Of a stretch of DNA of 50,739 nucleotides, positions 34,466 to 43,310 are shown piece by piece. This stretch comes from XYA12-FULL-58-9 sp001798605 (GTDB taxonomy: Bacteria; Myxococcota; XYA12-FULL-58-9). The notes under the pieces were generated by a model. It was not told the origin of the DNA. It was given only the letters and a program-made list of their open reading frames with translations, and did not search any database. A program made the translations under genes and the position numbers. Position 1 is the first letter of the stretch, and each line of letters begins with the position of its first letter. The stretch covers positions 1 through 50,739 of the forward strand of contig DAINMX010000017.1 in NCBI GenBank assembly GCA_036736205.1. The letters run 5' to 3'.

Positions 34466-35203
34466 ATGGTATTTGTTAATAAAACACAACGAGAACGCGG
34501 CAGCGCAGTCGAGTCTTTCGTCAAACAATGCCAGGGAGAAGACGCTCCCGAGAAAACCGAGAATGGGTACGTCTATGTCCGCGAGGGGGACATCTGGGCT
34601 CGTCACGAACTCCTTTCCGGGCTGGTCCTCGGCGAGCTCGAAGCTGCGCCTCAGGAGCATCTTTGCCGATTCTCGCCGGCCATGCGTACCCCCGGGCCCG
34701 AGAGTGTTCTCATCTGGAACAAGGAACCCGCAGTGTTACGCTTGGGCACACCGGACTTGAGCCACACGTCGACGGTGGAGTTGCCCAGCGAGTTCGAACG
34801 GATCGACAGGATCGTGGGGGCCACGGTGGATGGTGAGCCGGGACAGAGCCCACCGTTCGTGTTTGTGGTGGGCACCACTATGTCCGGTGCTCCCTGTGTC
34901 GCCGTGGTTTCGATCGCCAACCGATGTTGCGTTGATTTCTACCAACTGCCCGAGGGCAGCCGGATTGCCAGCATCGACTTTTTCGATTGGCTGACGCTGT
35001 ATCAAGGGAACGCCTTTGCCGATCATCCACGGCCCAACAAATGCTTCTCACCTGAGCTCAGGCGCAACTTCGATGCGTGGCAACTCATCTACCAAGTCGA
35101 TGACAATCAACAACGCATGCTGCTGGTACCGGCACCTGTGATCGAGATCGGCGAGGCCAAACGGGCTGAGCGCGAGCGGATGCGGCGATCCAACTCCCGA
35201 TAG
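34466..35203 (+). CDS. Protein of unknown function (245 aa)
   Basis: Not recognised. ATG 34466 has GAGAGA five bases upstream; the longer frame reaching back to 34262 overlaps the Kelch gene and is rejected. Starts MVFVNKTQRERGSAVESF; beta-rich, with the pattern PPFVFVVGTTMSGAPCVAVVS and a C-terminal Arg/Glu-rich tail. No membrane segment. Same strand as the Kelch and PilZ genes. Confidence 0.65.
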   Translation: MVFVNKTQRERGSAVESFVKQCQGEDAPEKTENGYVYVREGDIWARHELLSGLVLGELEAAPQEHLCRFSPAMRTPGPESVLIWNKEPAVLRLGTPDLSHTSTVELPSEFERIDRIVGATVDGEPGQSPPFVFVVGTTMSGAPCVAVVSIANRCCVDFYQLPEGSRIASIDFFDWLTLYQGNAFADHPRPNKCFSPELRRNFDAWQLIYQVDDNQQRMLLVPAPVIEIGEAKRAERERMRRSNSR

Positions 35204-35261
35204 AGAGATGCCCCAGAGGATCCGGCCTCCAAAACCTGGGGGTACCCGCATCAACGGTACG

Positions 35262-35315
35262 GAACTCGCGATCTCACAGGTGTCCGGGGTCCGAGGGTCC
35301 GAACTCGCGATTTCA
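35262..35315. repeat. Direct repeat upstream of the PilZ gene
   Basis: GAACTCGCGATCTCA (35262-35276) and GAACTCGCGATTTCA (35301-35315) match in 14 of 15 bases, 39 bases apart start to start, just before the PilZ ATG. They may be operators or a local duplication. Confidence 0.6.
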
Positions 35316-35344
35316 ATGACGCCCAAACTACGGTAGCATGAGGG

Positions 35345-35671
35345 ATGGAACCACAGCGTCGCTCTCGCCGTGTGAATGTCAACCTGTTCATCGGCGACGT
35401 AACTTCCAAGGATGACTGGCGAGTCCCGACGGTCGAGGGCACACCCCTTGGCGTGACACGGGATTGGAATGAGACGGGTGTGTTCATTGAGACCAACGCA
35501 CGTCCTGCAATCGGAACGATTGTGGAGATCAGCTTCGTGTGGGGCGATGAGAGCGTACGCAGTCGCGCTCGGGTCATTCGCCATGCCACCGATGGCATTG
35601 GGCTCGAGTTCGTCGAGCCCCCCGGCGAATTCACCGTCACTGTGGGAAGCATTCTCGCCAGCGAGGAGTAA
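35345..35671 (+). CDS. PilZ-domain protein
   Basis: 108 aa, a single PilZ domain, typically a cyclic-di-GMP receptor. RRSRRV near the N-terminus and RDWNETGVFIET (the D-x-S/T-x-x-G motif, here with Asn-Glu-Thr-Gly) are the binding elements. The second motif is imperfect, so nucleotide binding is uncertain. The last nine codons are echoed immediately downstream (see repeat at 35642-35705). Confidence 0.8.
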   Translation: MEPQRRSRRVNVNLFIGDVTSKDDWRVPTVEGTPLGVTRDWNETGVFIETNARPAIGTIVEISFVWGDESVRSRARVIRHATDGIGLEFVEPPGEFTVTVGSILASEE

Positions 35672-35705
35672 TCATGGTGGGAGGCATCCTCGCCAGCAAG
35701 TAGTC
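35642..35705. repeat. Imperfect tandem copy of the PilZ 3' end
   Basis: Bases 35642-35670 and 35677-35705 match at 24 of 29 positions and both encode a VG(S/G)ILAS end followed by a stop. The second copy starts with an ATG but is only nine codons. It is followed by three copies of GAGGCCGTTGG-like sequence and a GAGGCC/GGCCTC hairpin (35753-35771). Confidence 0.7.
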
Positions 35706-35752
35706 CTCATTGGTGCGAGGCCGTTGGGGGTTCGGAGGCCGTTGGCGATTCC

Positions 35753-35771
35753 GAGGCCGATCGTTGGCCTC
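35753..35771. terminator. Hairpin between convergent genes
   Basis: GAGGCC-GATCGTT-GGCCTC lies between the PilZ gene and the convergent 350-aa gene. There is no T tract; termination is inferred from position only. Confidence 0.35.
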
Positions 35772-35793
35772 ACACCTCACAACTGGGCTTGTC

Positions 35794-36846
35794 TTACATC
35801 ATGTTGCGGGTGGTGCTGCCGCGCATCTCGTTGACAGCCTTGAGCACCGTGGAGAGCAGGTTGTAGAGCTGGTTGGCCTTCTGGTCGAAGTTCTGGAACG
35901 ACGTGGATGCCATCTGGCGTTTGTTGCGGATAGTCTCCTGCATAGACTCCACCGTCTTCATGGTGTCGTTGAGGCTGGTCCGGTCCATATTGATGGTTCC
36001 GCTCGCCTGCCATTGCGCCTTGGCCGCCGGGTCGTTCTTGATAAACGCAGGCTCGGTTTTGAGCTCTAGAAGCTCACGTTGCCCTGCGGCATCAGGTGGG
36101 CCCATCGTCGAAAGATCGAAGCTTCTGCATTCGACTTCGATTCTTTCCTTGTCCGGTTCCTCTTTGCCTTCTTGTTTCTCCGAGAGCTCTTGTGATTTGC
36201 CGACCAAGTAGTTCAGATACTCCGAAACTCCTTCGGCCATTTTGTTGAACTCTTGAAGTTTCAGCAAAAAGTACTTCTTATCCTCGTTGGTGGCTTGAAT
36301 CGACTCGCGGAAGACGAGGAACAGAACCTCCATGATGTTGCCGTTGGGAAACTCAGCTTCCAAAGCGCCCAGGCGCGTCGCAAATTCTTTCAAGTTGGCG
36401 TCTAGGGGATTGACCAAATAGTTCTTGAGCGCCTCCACGGTCGGCTGGAATTCGGCGCTGGTCTGCATGGCCTCGTAGAGCCGTGGCGTCGTGTTGGCGT
36501 TGTAGGGGTTGGGTATGTTTTGGTTTGTGAACAGTTGGCCAATAGACACGTCAAGCTCGGTGATACCGAGGTCGGTGGCTGATGGGCCACTGACTCCGCG
36601 CTTCGTGTTCACCGAAAATTTGTCCTCGGCAACAAAGACACCGCCGGCGCGTTTGTAGCCAATGCCCGACATCAGACTTTCGAGGTCGGCGAGCTGCTCA
36701 AGGCTGAGTAGCGATTCTGCCTTTGCAACGCCCTCGGCGGTGCTCAGGTCAACCTGAACGCCGGTGGGCAGTTGTACATTTGCGCCATCGACAATGTGGA
36801 ATACCTGGCCCTCGCCAATGCCACCACCACCCGACATGCTCGTCAT
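35794..36846 (-). CDS. EspA/SseB-like secreted filament or translocator candidate (350 aa)
   Basis: Soluble, helical protein with no signal peptide. N-terminus MTSMSGGGGIG. Residues about 170-215 contain VLFLVFRESIQATNEDKKYF with EFNKM, and the C-terminus contains QLYNLLSTVLKAVNEM; both match the 449-aa protein's module in order and spacing. AGGAG precedes ATG 36846. It lies 107 bases downstream of the 187-aa gene. A type III role is inferred from this module; the chaperone is 5 kb away on the same strand. Confidence 0.65.
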   Translation of the reverse strand: MTSMSGGGGIGEGQVFHIVDGANVQLPTGVQVDLSTAEGVAKAESLLSLEQLADLESLMSGIGYKRAGGVFVAEDKFSVNTKRGVSGPSATDLGITELDVSIGQLFTNQNIPNPYNANTTPRLYEAMQTSAEFQPTVEALKNYLVNPLDANLKEFATRLGALEAEFPNGNIMEVLFLVFRESIQATNEDKKYFLLKLQEFNKMAEGVSEYLNYLVGKSQELSEKQEGKEEPDKERIEVECRSFDLSTMGPPDAAGQRELLELKTEPAFIKNDPAAKAQWQASGTINMDRTSLNDTMKTVESMQETIRNKRQMASTSFQNFDQKANQLYNLLSTVLKAVNEMRGSTTRNMM

Positions 36847-36952
36847 TGCCTTCTCCTTAGCTCATCCTCGCATATCTACACAGATCGCCAAATTCAGGGT
36901 TTGCTATCTTCACGGCGAAAAAACTCATTGTTTCTAGGAAACATGGGTCCTT

Positions 36953-37516
36953 CTAGTAGTCGTCGATCTCTTCAAATTCCTCTGCTGTCCCTTCGCCCTC
37001 AGCATAGTAGGCGTCAAATGTATGTCGCTCCATGATGAAGATCGACTCGTTGGGTGTGTCGTCGTATTTGATGTCGGGGGCTGGGTCGAATCCGAGCTCC
37101 ATCACCGAAGCGGATATCTTGTCGAGTAGATCGCTCGCGACGTAGAGGAAGAGACGATCTTCCTCCGGGCAATTGGCGAAATAGGCCTTGCTCACGGCCT
37201 CGATGCACTCCCGCGGAATATCGAAGGTGTCAAAATGGGCTTGAGGCCCAAAGTTGGCGAACACGTAGGCAGGCCCAGCGTAGCGGACAAGTCCCGTCCA
37301 GCCCAGATGTGTTGCATCGAAAGGCGAGCGCACTTGCCAAAGCCAAAGGCGATTGCGTTTGAGCAAGTCCTTGAGCTTGTCGACGCTTGGGTCCTTTTTG
37401 ACATCAATGGAGTCCAGGAGTCCGCTCTGCTTGAGGGCATCAAAATGTTTGGCAACATCGCCATGCTCGATGCGGCACAGCAAGGTTACCATCCCCTCGA
37501 TCCGGTCGGTTTCCAT
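36953..37516 (-). CDS. Protein of unknown function (187 aa)
   Basis: Acidic soluble protein, mixed alpha/beta. Starts METDRIEGMVTLLCRIEHGDV with GGAGAG just upstream of ATG 37516; the in-frame extension to 37585 has no ribosome site. The end is Glu-rich (EFEEIDDY). No family recognised. It lies between the 350-aa gene and the DUF43-like pair. Confidence 0.65.
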   Translation of the reverse strand: METDRIEGMVTLLCRIEHGDVAKHFDALKQSGLLDSIDVKKDPSVDKLKDLLKRNRLWLWQVRSPFDATHLGWTGLVRYAGPAYVFANFGPQAHFDTFDIPRECIEAVSKAYFANCPEEDRLFLYVASDLLDKISASVMELGFDPAPDIKYDDTPNESIFIMERHTFDAYYAEGEGTAEEFEEIDDY

Positions 37517-37616
37517 CAGTCTCTCCGGGTCAATCTTGGAGCAAGGTTTATGCCCACAGAAATTGGATGTCAAAGCAGCCGACATAGACTGGGTCGCGCC
37601 TCAATGTACACTGATC

Positions 37617-38915
37617 TCAACGAACGTGGATCTCAAAGGTAGAACGATCCGTGTGGGTCGTGAGCTCGATCTGTGTCGGTTTGTAGGCAGCCAGCAACAT
37701 GCATTGGGTAACGCCAGTGACCTCGGCATCGTGAGGCACGGTCTCGAGGAGGATGCGTCGCTTTTTGCGATCGACATGGAGAACGATGTGCCCACGTGCT
37801 ACCGAAAGGTAGATCGAGGTAGCGTCCAAGCCGAGCTGCGTCGACTTGGTGCGTACCCGAAGCTCGACATTCTCGACGGCCGTATCGAGCAGAGGCTCGA
37901 GATAGAACGGCATGGCAAAACGCACATCTTCGATGTCTTCGATGGTGGTGATGCCAAGCATGGGCCGTCGCTGAAACATCTCGGTGTAGAGATCCATGCC
38001 CAAGGAGTATGACGATGCGTCGGGTTGTGGCTCGGTTGCGTCGGTTTTGTGCACCTCCACCCAATCACTCTCGTATTCATGCAGAAGCATGTCGGGCCCG
38101 TAGTAGCGGTTGTGGCGTCGGTGCCAGTTGGCGATGGCGAACTTTCGCTCGTCTGCAATCTCTCGAAATAATCGACACGCGGCTGGATGGACTGCGGTGA
38201 ACCCCTTGCCGCCAGGGCGCAGCATGGAGAAACCGCGCGACAAGAACAGTTCGAAGCAATCCCGGTTCGACATGGGGTCGGTGACAAACACATCAAAACG
38301 CCCGACAAACCTTTCCTCGAGGGGCGTGCGCAGGTTGACTTCGAAAGTCTCGATCTCAAGACCGGCGGTGGCGGCGACCTTTCCGAGGATCCCAACCACC
38401 AGCTCATCGATCTCAAACACCGTAACGTGGTGGCCCAGAGCCGCCAGCGCGACGCTGAGAAAATCATCGTCACCCACGCAGACAACATCGAGGGGGTCTT
38501 CTCCCAACAACAGAGCTCGTCGAAGGACTGTCTCGGGCAGGGCGGGACACTGGCCAACACTCTCCCAGAATCGCTTGCGGTGGGCGTGGGCGGTGAGCAC
38601 CGCGTCGTAGGCTTGACGGGCTCTGTCTGGCAGTCCATCAAAGTAAGAGCACATGTAGGTCTGATCGAGCTCAGCCAGACTGTCGACAATCACGGGGTCC
38701 GCCTGCAGTGGGCCGACGGTAGCGACAGTTTCTCCGAGCCAGGGAATTTTCAGTGCAGGCCCCGAATAGTTGCCAGCAGCTAATTTTTCCAATGACTCGA
38801 GCACCTCACCTTTGAGATTGTAGGTCTTCTTGTTGCGAACATCGAAGAGCCTACCTGTTTCTCGCGCGATGGTAAGAATCAGGCCGTCGACCAGATGGCA
38901 AGCAACTTCGGGCAC
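37617..38915 (-). CDS. DUF43/BpsA-like aminopropyltransferase
   Basis: 432 aa. The middle (about 140-270) matches the branched-chain polyamine synthase (BpsA_C/DUF43) fold: CVGDDDFLSVALAALG, VTVFEIDELVVG and FDVFVTDPMSN. In BpsA the last motif is usually DPP followed by an aromatic pair; here it is DPMSN, so the reaction may differ. An N-terminal winged-helix-like part and about 150 extra C-terminal residues are present. GTG 38915 follows GGAG just past the upstream stop. Function unproven. Confidence 0.75.
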   Translation of the reverse strand: MPEVACHLVDGLILTIARETGRLFDVRNKKTYNLKGEVLESLEKLAAGNYSGPALKIPWLGETVATVGPLQADPVIVDSLAELDQTYMCSYFDGLPDRARQAYDAVLTAHAHRKRFWESVGQCPALPETVLRRALLLGEDPLDVVCVGDDDFLSVALAALGHHVTVFEIDELVVGILGKVAATAGLEIETFEVNLRTPLEERFVGRFDVFVTDPMSNRDCFELFLSRGFSMLRPGGKGFTAVHPAACRLFREIADERKFAIANWHRRHNRYYGPDMLLHEYESDWVEVHKTDATEPQPDASSYSLGMDLYTEMFQRRPMLGITTIEDIEDVRFAMPFYLEPLLDTAVENVELRVRTKSTQLGLDATSIYLSVARGHIVLHVDRKKRRILLETVPHDAEVTGVTQCMLLAAYKPTQIELTTHTDRSTFEIHVR

Positions 38916-38925
38916 AATCCAGCTC

Positions 38926-40119
38926 CTATTCCGTCGAGAGGTTCTGCATTTGCCAGCGGCCGTGATGTGCACGAAAGCGGGTCGAGTCATCACACAGGCT
39001 CAAGGATACCGCTGCCATGGCAGCGAAGCTGAGCTCGGGAGAAAATGGACTGATGGTCACCAGTAAGCGCTGTCGTTCTCGCCACAGCTCAGCGACGAGG
39101 CCACTCGCATGCGCTGCGGACCACCACAGGGCGTCGCGTTCGCCAACGCGATCGAGGCTGCGGTTGGCCTCGGGCCACGGCGCACAACCGGCGAGGGCGT
39201 CCGCAAGGTGTTCGCAAGGATTCTGCAGTCCCGTGTGTGCCGGGGAATCAATGTCGAGCCAATAGGTGCTGGGCATCTCGAGTGGACGAGTCGGTGTGAG
39301 CGTACCCACGCGTTGGTGCAACACCAAGTCGCCTGCCGCATCGAACACTCGACCACCCGGTAGCAACACGTACTCCACCTCACGGTGGGAGGCGAACACC
39401 TCAAGTCCGATGTCGGTGGCGAAGGCCTTCCATAACTTCCCCCAGGGTGGATGCACAGTGGCCACAATGATGCCACCAGGGCGTGCGAGGGCGCAGGCCT
39501 CGAACAATCGGGGGTCGCTCGGGGACACCACGACGATGTCCGCTTGTTTCGCATCGGCGAGACTCTCGACAAAAGTCAGGCGCACGTTACAGCGGTTCGC
39601 TTGGCTCTCCAACCACCGCCGCCTCGGGCCATTGGTTTCGACGACGGTGACTGCTTTGTTTTGCGCGAGAAGTAGCGACAAGCCGTCTGGATCGTCGAGC
39701 ACGAGAATTTGCTCGCCGTCGAGGCTGGCGATCACAGAAGCCCGATGGGCCGTGGAGGCTGGCAATGACGGCAGTGCGTGCCGCGGTCGTTCGTGGATGC
39801 GACAGCTCGCGGCCAACCGCTGTGCGCCGGTGATGAGGCCGCCGCAGCGTTGCCAAAGGCCTGGGACCCAACCGAGATAGAGGCGGTCGAGCTCGGCCAT
39901 TCGTTCGAGGGTCTTGTTGTCGACGGGGTAGGCATCGCCAGGGGCGAGAAGATCTCCGAGCAGAACAGCCAGCTGTTTGGGTACTTCGTCGCCCGATGTG
40001 ATGAGGCTCTCGAGATCGTCGAGCCACCTCGTCTCAACGAAGATGCCCGGACTATCTGGATGGCACAGACCCAGCGTGTGTCCCCAGTGTGTCACGTTCG
40101 TCCCCTGCAGAAATCTCAT
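38926..40119 (-). CDS. Degenerate DUF43/BpsA-like paralogue
   Basis: 397 aa. Same overall layout as the downstream gene, with LDDPDGLSLLLAQNKAVTVVE in place of GDDD...VFEID, so the acidic substrate/cofactor motif is partly lost. The SAM-like or Rossmann core is otherwise recognisable (IVVVSPSDPRLFEACALARPGG). ATG 40119 is five bases after the APH-type stop, so the two genes are in one operon. Possibly a non-catalytic partner. Confidence 0.65.
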   Translation of the reverse strand: MRFLQGTNVTHWGHTLGLCHPDSPGIFVETRWLDDLESLITSGDEVPKQLAVLLGDLLAPGDAYPVDNKTLERMAELDRLYLGWVPGLWQRCGGLITGAQRLAASCRIHERPRHALPSLPASTAHRASVIASLDGEQILVLDDPDGLSLLLAQNKAVTVVETNGPRRRWLESQANRCNVRLTFVESLADAKQADIVVVSPSDPRLFEACALARPGGIIVATVHPPWGKLWKAFATDIGLEVFASHREVEYVLLPGGRVFDAAGDLVLHQRVGTLTPTRPLEMPSTYWLDIDSPAHTGLQNPCEHLADALAGCAPWPEANRSLDRVGERDALWWSAAHASGLVAELWRERQRLLVTISPFSPELSFAAMAAVSLSLCDDSTRFRAHHGRWQMQNLSTE

Positions 40120-40123
40120 GGCT

Positions 40124-41062
40124 TCACCGTAATGGATTCAACTGGGCCAGGCCAGCGTCTCCACCATCGCTCCTTCTCCATTTTGCCGTTAGATCGGCTC
40201 TTACACTTTCGAGCGGCGCCTTGGCTGAGCCGATGAGTGTTTCGAGGGGTTTGAGTTGGGCATAAAGGTGGGTGCGTTGCCAGAAGGTGTCGTCTCTCTC
40301 GTCACGCAAAGAGGCATACTGAGAGTACACCTTGCTGCTCGCCTCTTCGCCAAAGCACTCTACCAGGGTGCGAAAGTCAAAGGCGGGATCACCAATCTGT
40401 GCGTCACCGAAATCGATGACACCGGTGACGTTACCGTTGATGGGATCCACAAGAATGTTGTCATAGGTGAGATCGCCATGAAGCAACACCCCTTGGGAAG
40501 GGCTCTGCGCTGCGAAATTGAAGACGCGCACAATCGCCTCTCTGACCGCAACCTCGACGCTCGGGCGCAATAGCTCGGCGATTGAATCCAGAAGCTCGAT
40601 GAAGAGGGAATACCCGAGGGAACACCATTGGGATTTCGAGCGCACGTTGAACTCGACGTGTGCGAGCCTCGCCACGGCAAACCCGTGTAGTTCGCCGAGC
40701 ATTGCCGCAAGTGATTGGGTGAACGCCGGGTTGGCCGAGAAACCGCGCAACTTGTGCACCGGTGTGCCATCAACCCGGGTCATGACCACAAATGGCATTG
40801 AACGGGTCCGATCTCCGTACCAACGCTGCAAGATGATGGGCGTGTGTATGGGCAACCGCGCCCTCTGCAAGCCATCGAGAATGGCGACCTCTTTGGCGAA
40901 CACCTCTGTTGCACATGCATCGCGGGGAAAACGAACCAGCCGTTCGTTGTCCAACTCGGCGACAATCCAATCGCCCCCCATGGCGAACGGGCGCAGACTC
41001 GCCGCCCCGATCTCGGGGATGCAGTCGTTGATGTAGTCTGCATAGGCGGCAATGTCCTGCAT
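40124..41062 (-). CDS. APH-fold small-molecule kinase
   Basis: 312 aa of the aminoglycoside phosphotransferase/choline-kinase fold. Motifs are LLHGDLTYDNILVD (catalytic loop HGDxxxxN) and VIDFGDAQIGDPAFDF (metal site). Family members phosphorylate hydroxyls on antibiotics, homoserine, choline, fructosamine and so on; the substrate here cannot be told. The ATG at 41062 is used because the open upstream frame lacks a start signal. First gene of a minus-strand operon with the DUF43-like pair. Confidence 0.85.
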   Translation of the reverse strand: MQDIAAYADYINDCIPEIGAASLRPFAMGGDWIVAELDNERLVRFPRDACATEVFAKEVAILDGLQRARLPIHTPIILQRWYGDRTRSMPFVVMTRVDGTPVHKLRGFSANPAFTQSLAAMLGELHGFAVARLAHVEFNVRSKSQWCSLGYSLFIELLDSIAELLRPSVEVAVREAIVRVFNFAAQSPSQGVLLHGDLTYDNILVDPINGNVTGVIDFGDAQIGDPAFDFRTLVECFGEEASSKVYSQYASLRDERDDTFWQRTHLYAQLKPLETLIGSAKAPLESVRADLTAKWRRSDGGDAGLAQLNPLR

Positions 41063-41158
41063 GGATATCACCCCGACGATGGTTGAATGCTGCGAGAGCG
41101 ACTGTATAGGAGACCAGAGAGACGAGCGAGGTCTGGCCGCAATCCTGACAAGTGACAA

Positions 41159-42055
41159 ATGCAGGAGCGCTGCGGCCTGACGATTGACATGCCGATGATC
41201 GGTCGCGATATTCCAGCCATGCTCATCGGCACCACTGTCATTACGGTCTTCCTGTTGCCGACGCATGGGCTCACTGGCCAGGCCCTGCTGGCTGCTATTG
41301 GGTCGAGTCGTCCGCCTGCCGTTGGCGAGGCGGGTGAGCCGGTGCCCGAGACGGATGCGCCAGCGCCCGAGACGGATGAGTCAGCGCCCGGGACGGATGA
41401 GTCAGTCCCCGATACGGATGACCCAGTCCTCGGGGCTCTCTTTCACCCCAAGGGGCCGGGGTTGGGGAATTGGCGATTGGGGATTGGCGGCGGGATGGAC
41501 ATCCTGCCCCGACGCCTGGTGGAGTCAGAGCTCCGTCAGATCGTACGTGTCGGTGGCACGGTTCGTTTCGGTTTGCCGTACCACCTCTCTGCACAAATCG
41601 ACCTGAATACCGCGATCATTACTCATGAGCTGTGTGCCGGCGGTGCCTGGTCGCTGGACACAGGACCTGTGAGCTGGGCGTTACGCTATCGGCTTGGCTT
41701 TTGGCTCGGTTACCTTGGCGTCACCGGCTTTGACACGACCGGCTTGGGTTTGACCAGCTATCCGGGTGTAGGTGTCGGCACCCGGATCGGGGACCACCGC
41801 CTTACGCTCAATGTCGAGGCAATCATCCCCCATTGGCGAGCTACACGTTTTGGCGATGCCAGTGTCTCGAACTGGGAGAGCCTTTGGGGCGGCCTCTTTG
41901 GTAGTTTAACCGTCGAGAGTCCCGTCGGCGGGGGTCTCATCTACTATGGCTTCGCAGTTGCCCGCGCTGATCTCGACTATCAGCTCTGGCTGGCGTTTGC
42001 AGATAACCCTTTCACTCTGTTCTACAGCAGGATTTTTGCCGGCTATGTTTTTTGA
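41159..42055 (+). CDS. Outer-membrane beta-barrel protein with PxTD repeat stalk
   Basis: Up to 298 aa. A hydrophobic N-terminus (MLIGTTVITVFLLP) acts as signal; ATGs at 41159, 41189, 41195 and 41219 are all in frame and none has a clear ribosome site. Residues about 62-90 are four 7-residue repeats (APETDES type), encoded by a 21-base tandem repeat. The rest is barrel-like with terminal FAGYVF. The gene overlaps the next ORF by 11 bases. Confidence 0.75.
   Translation: MQERCGLTIDMPMIGRDIPAMLIGTTVITVFLLPTHGLTGQALLAAIGSSRPPAVGEAGEPVPETDAPAPETDESAPGTDESVPDTDDPVLGALFHPKGPGLGNWRLGIGGGMDILPRRLVESELRQIVRVGGTVRFGLPYHLSAQIDLNTAIITHELCAGGAWSLDTGPVSWALRYRLGFWLGYLGVTGFDTTGLGLTSYPGVGVGTRIGDHRLTLNVEAIIPHWRATRFGDASVSNWESLWGGLFGSLTVESPVGGGLIYYGFAVARADLDYQLWLAFADNPFTLFYSRIFAGYVF
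41342..41425 (+). repeat. Four tandem 21-base units
   Basis: Copies start at 41342, 41363, 41384 and 41405, with the core CCCGAGACGGATG. They encode VPETDAP, APETDES, APGTDES and VPDTDDP in the barrel protein. Copies two and three are nearly identical. Confidence 0.9.
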
Positions 42056-43310
42056 ACCACGACTGCTGCTCCCAGTCTTCTTTGCCGGAGCCTGCGGTGT
42101 TGCCTCCGACGTTGTAGATACGCCGGCTTTTCCCGACGGCGGTCTCCTCGCACGGGCGACTCCGCTCGGCGGCGAGATCCTCGAGAAGCTGCGCGGTAAC
42201 TACACGGTTGCCAGCGACGACGAGGATTTCCCATCGTCGTCGGTGTGGAACAGTACCGCAGAGACGGTGTCCTTCTTCGCCACCCGCAATGCCAGCTACG
42301 GCATCCTGCGTGCCGGTTGTCTCGAGGATGGCGAGCGTCTGGTCCTCGAAGGTGTCTGGCGATTTGGCGTGGCACCACGCACCGGACTGATGCGACTCTT
42401 CGTCCAGCCCGATGCGACCGCGCGCGCCCTGTGCGCCGGAGAATCCCCCACCGAGTCCCCGCGTCTCGCCGGGGAGATGGGACTCAACAGTGTCTTGCCG
42501 GACCAGCCAATCACCTTCACCTTCGAGCGGCCTCCCGTCGAAACCGGTGGCTTTGTTGTCGTCGCCCACCGCGGAGGTTGCCGCACCAGCGATGCCTGCG
42601 GTGCATCGGAGAACAGTCTCCCGGTGTTGCGAATGGCCGAGTCCCTCGGTGCAGACGCCGTCGAGATTGACGTCCAGCTCACCCGCGATGGGGTGCCGAT
42701 CGTCTACCACGATGCCACCTTCACCAACCGCCTCACTCGTGGGGCCTACTGCCATGGTGCAGTGTCCGACTTCACCTTGGCTCACGTCCGTGCCCTGTGC
42801 ACCCTCACCTTTGGTGAGGCGGTGCCGACGCTGGCCGAGGCACTCACGACCGCCATCGATGACACACGCCTGGAAGGGATTTGGCTCGACGTCAAGACGC
42901 CGGAGACGGTCGCTCCCGTTCTCGGCATCCTGCGGGAGGCAGAGGCTTACGCTGCGAGTCGCGGCCGGAACATCCACTTTGTCTTCGGACTCTGGTCGGA
43001 CGAGCTCATCGACGCCTACGTAGCAGCCTCACCGCCGTCGGGAACGCGGTGTCTGGTGGAGCTCGAGCCGCGCGAGCTCTGGAATGCGAACTGCAGGATC
43101 TGGGCACCGCGTTGGACGCTGGGGCCGATGCGAGAGCGGGTAGAACGGGTCCAAGGCATCGGGGGCAACGTCATCTTTTGGACGTTGGACGAGCCGAAGA
43201 TCATCGACGCCATCCTTGAGGAGGCGCAGCCAAACGCGGTGCTGACCAACCGGCCCGGTGTTGTTCGTCATCGCTTCCAGACCCACGGCCAAGCGGTGAT
43301 GACACCATGA
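42045..43310 (+). CDS. Glycerophosphodiester phosphodiesterase lipoprotein
   Basis: 421 aa. The N-terminus MFFEPRLLLPVFFAGAC is probably a lipoprotein signal (Cys17). After a region of unknown function (to about 165), a GDPD domain has the HRG motif (VVAHRGG, about His175), ENSLPVLRMAESLGADAVEIDVQ (E.D metal residues) and VYHDAT. It hydrolyses glycerophosphodiesters or a related lipid headgroup. The start overlaps the end of the barrel gene; the stop overlaps the next start (ATGA). Part of a three-gene operon. Confidence 0.88.
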   Translation: MFFEPRLLLPVFFAGACGVASDVVDTPAFPDGGLLARATPLGGEILEKLRGNYTVASDDEDFPSSSVWNSTAETVSFFATRNASYGILRAGCLEDGERLVLEGVWRFGVAPRTGLMRLFVQPDATARALCAGESPTESPRLAGEMGLNSVLPDQPITFTFERPPVETGGFVVVAHRGGCRTSDACGASENSLPVLRMAESLGADAVEIDVQLTRDGVPIVYHDATFTNRLTRGAYCHGAVSDFTLAHVRALCTLTFGEAVPTLAEALTTAIDDTRLEGIWLDVKTPETVAPVLGILREAEAYAASRGRNIHFVFGLWSDELIDAYVAASPPSGTRCLVELEPRELWNANCRIWAPRWTLGPMRERVERVQGIGGNVIFWTLDEPKIIDAILEEAQPNAVLTNRPGVVRHRFQTHGQAVMTP

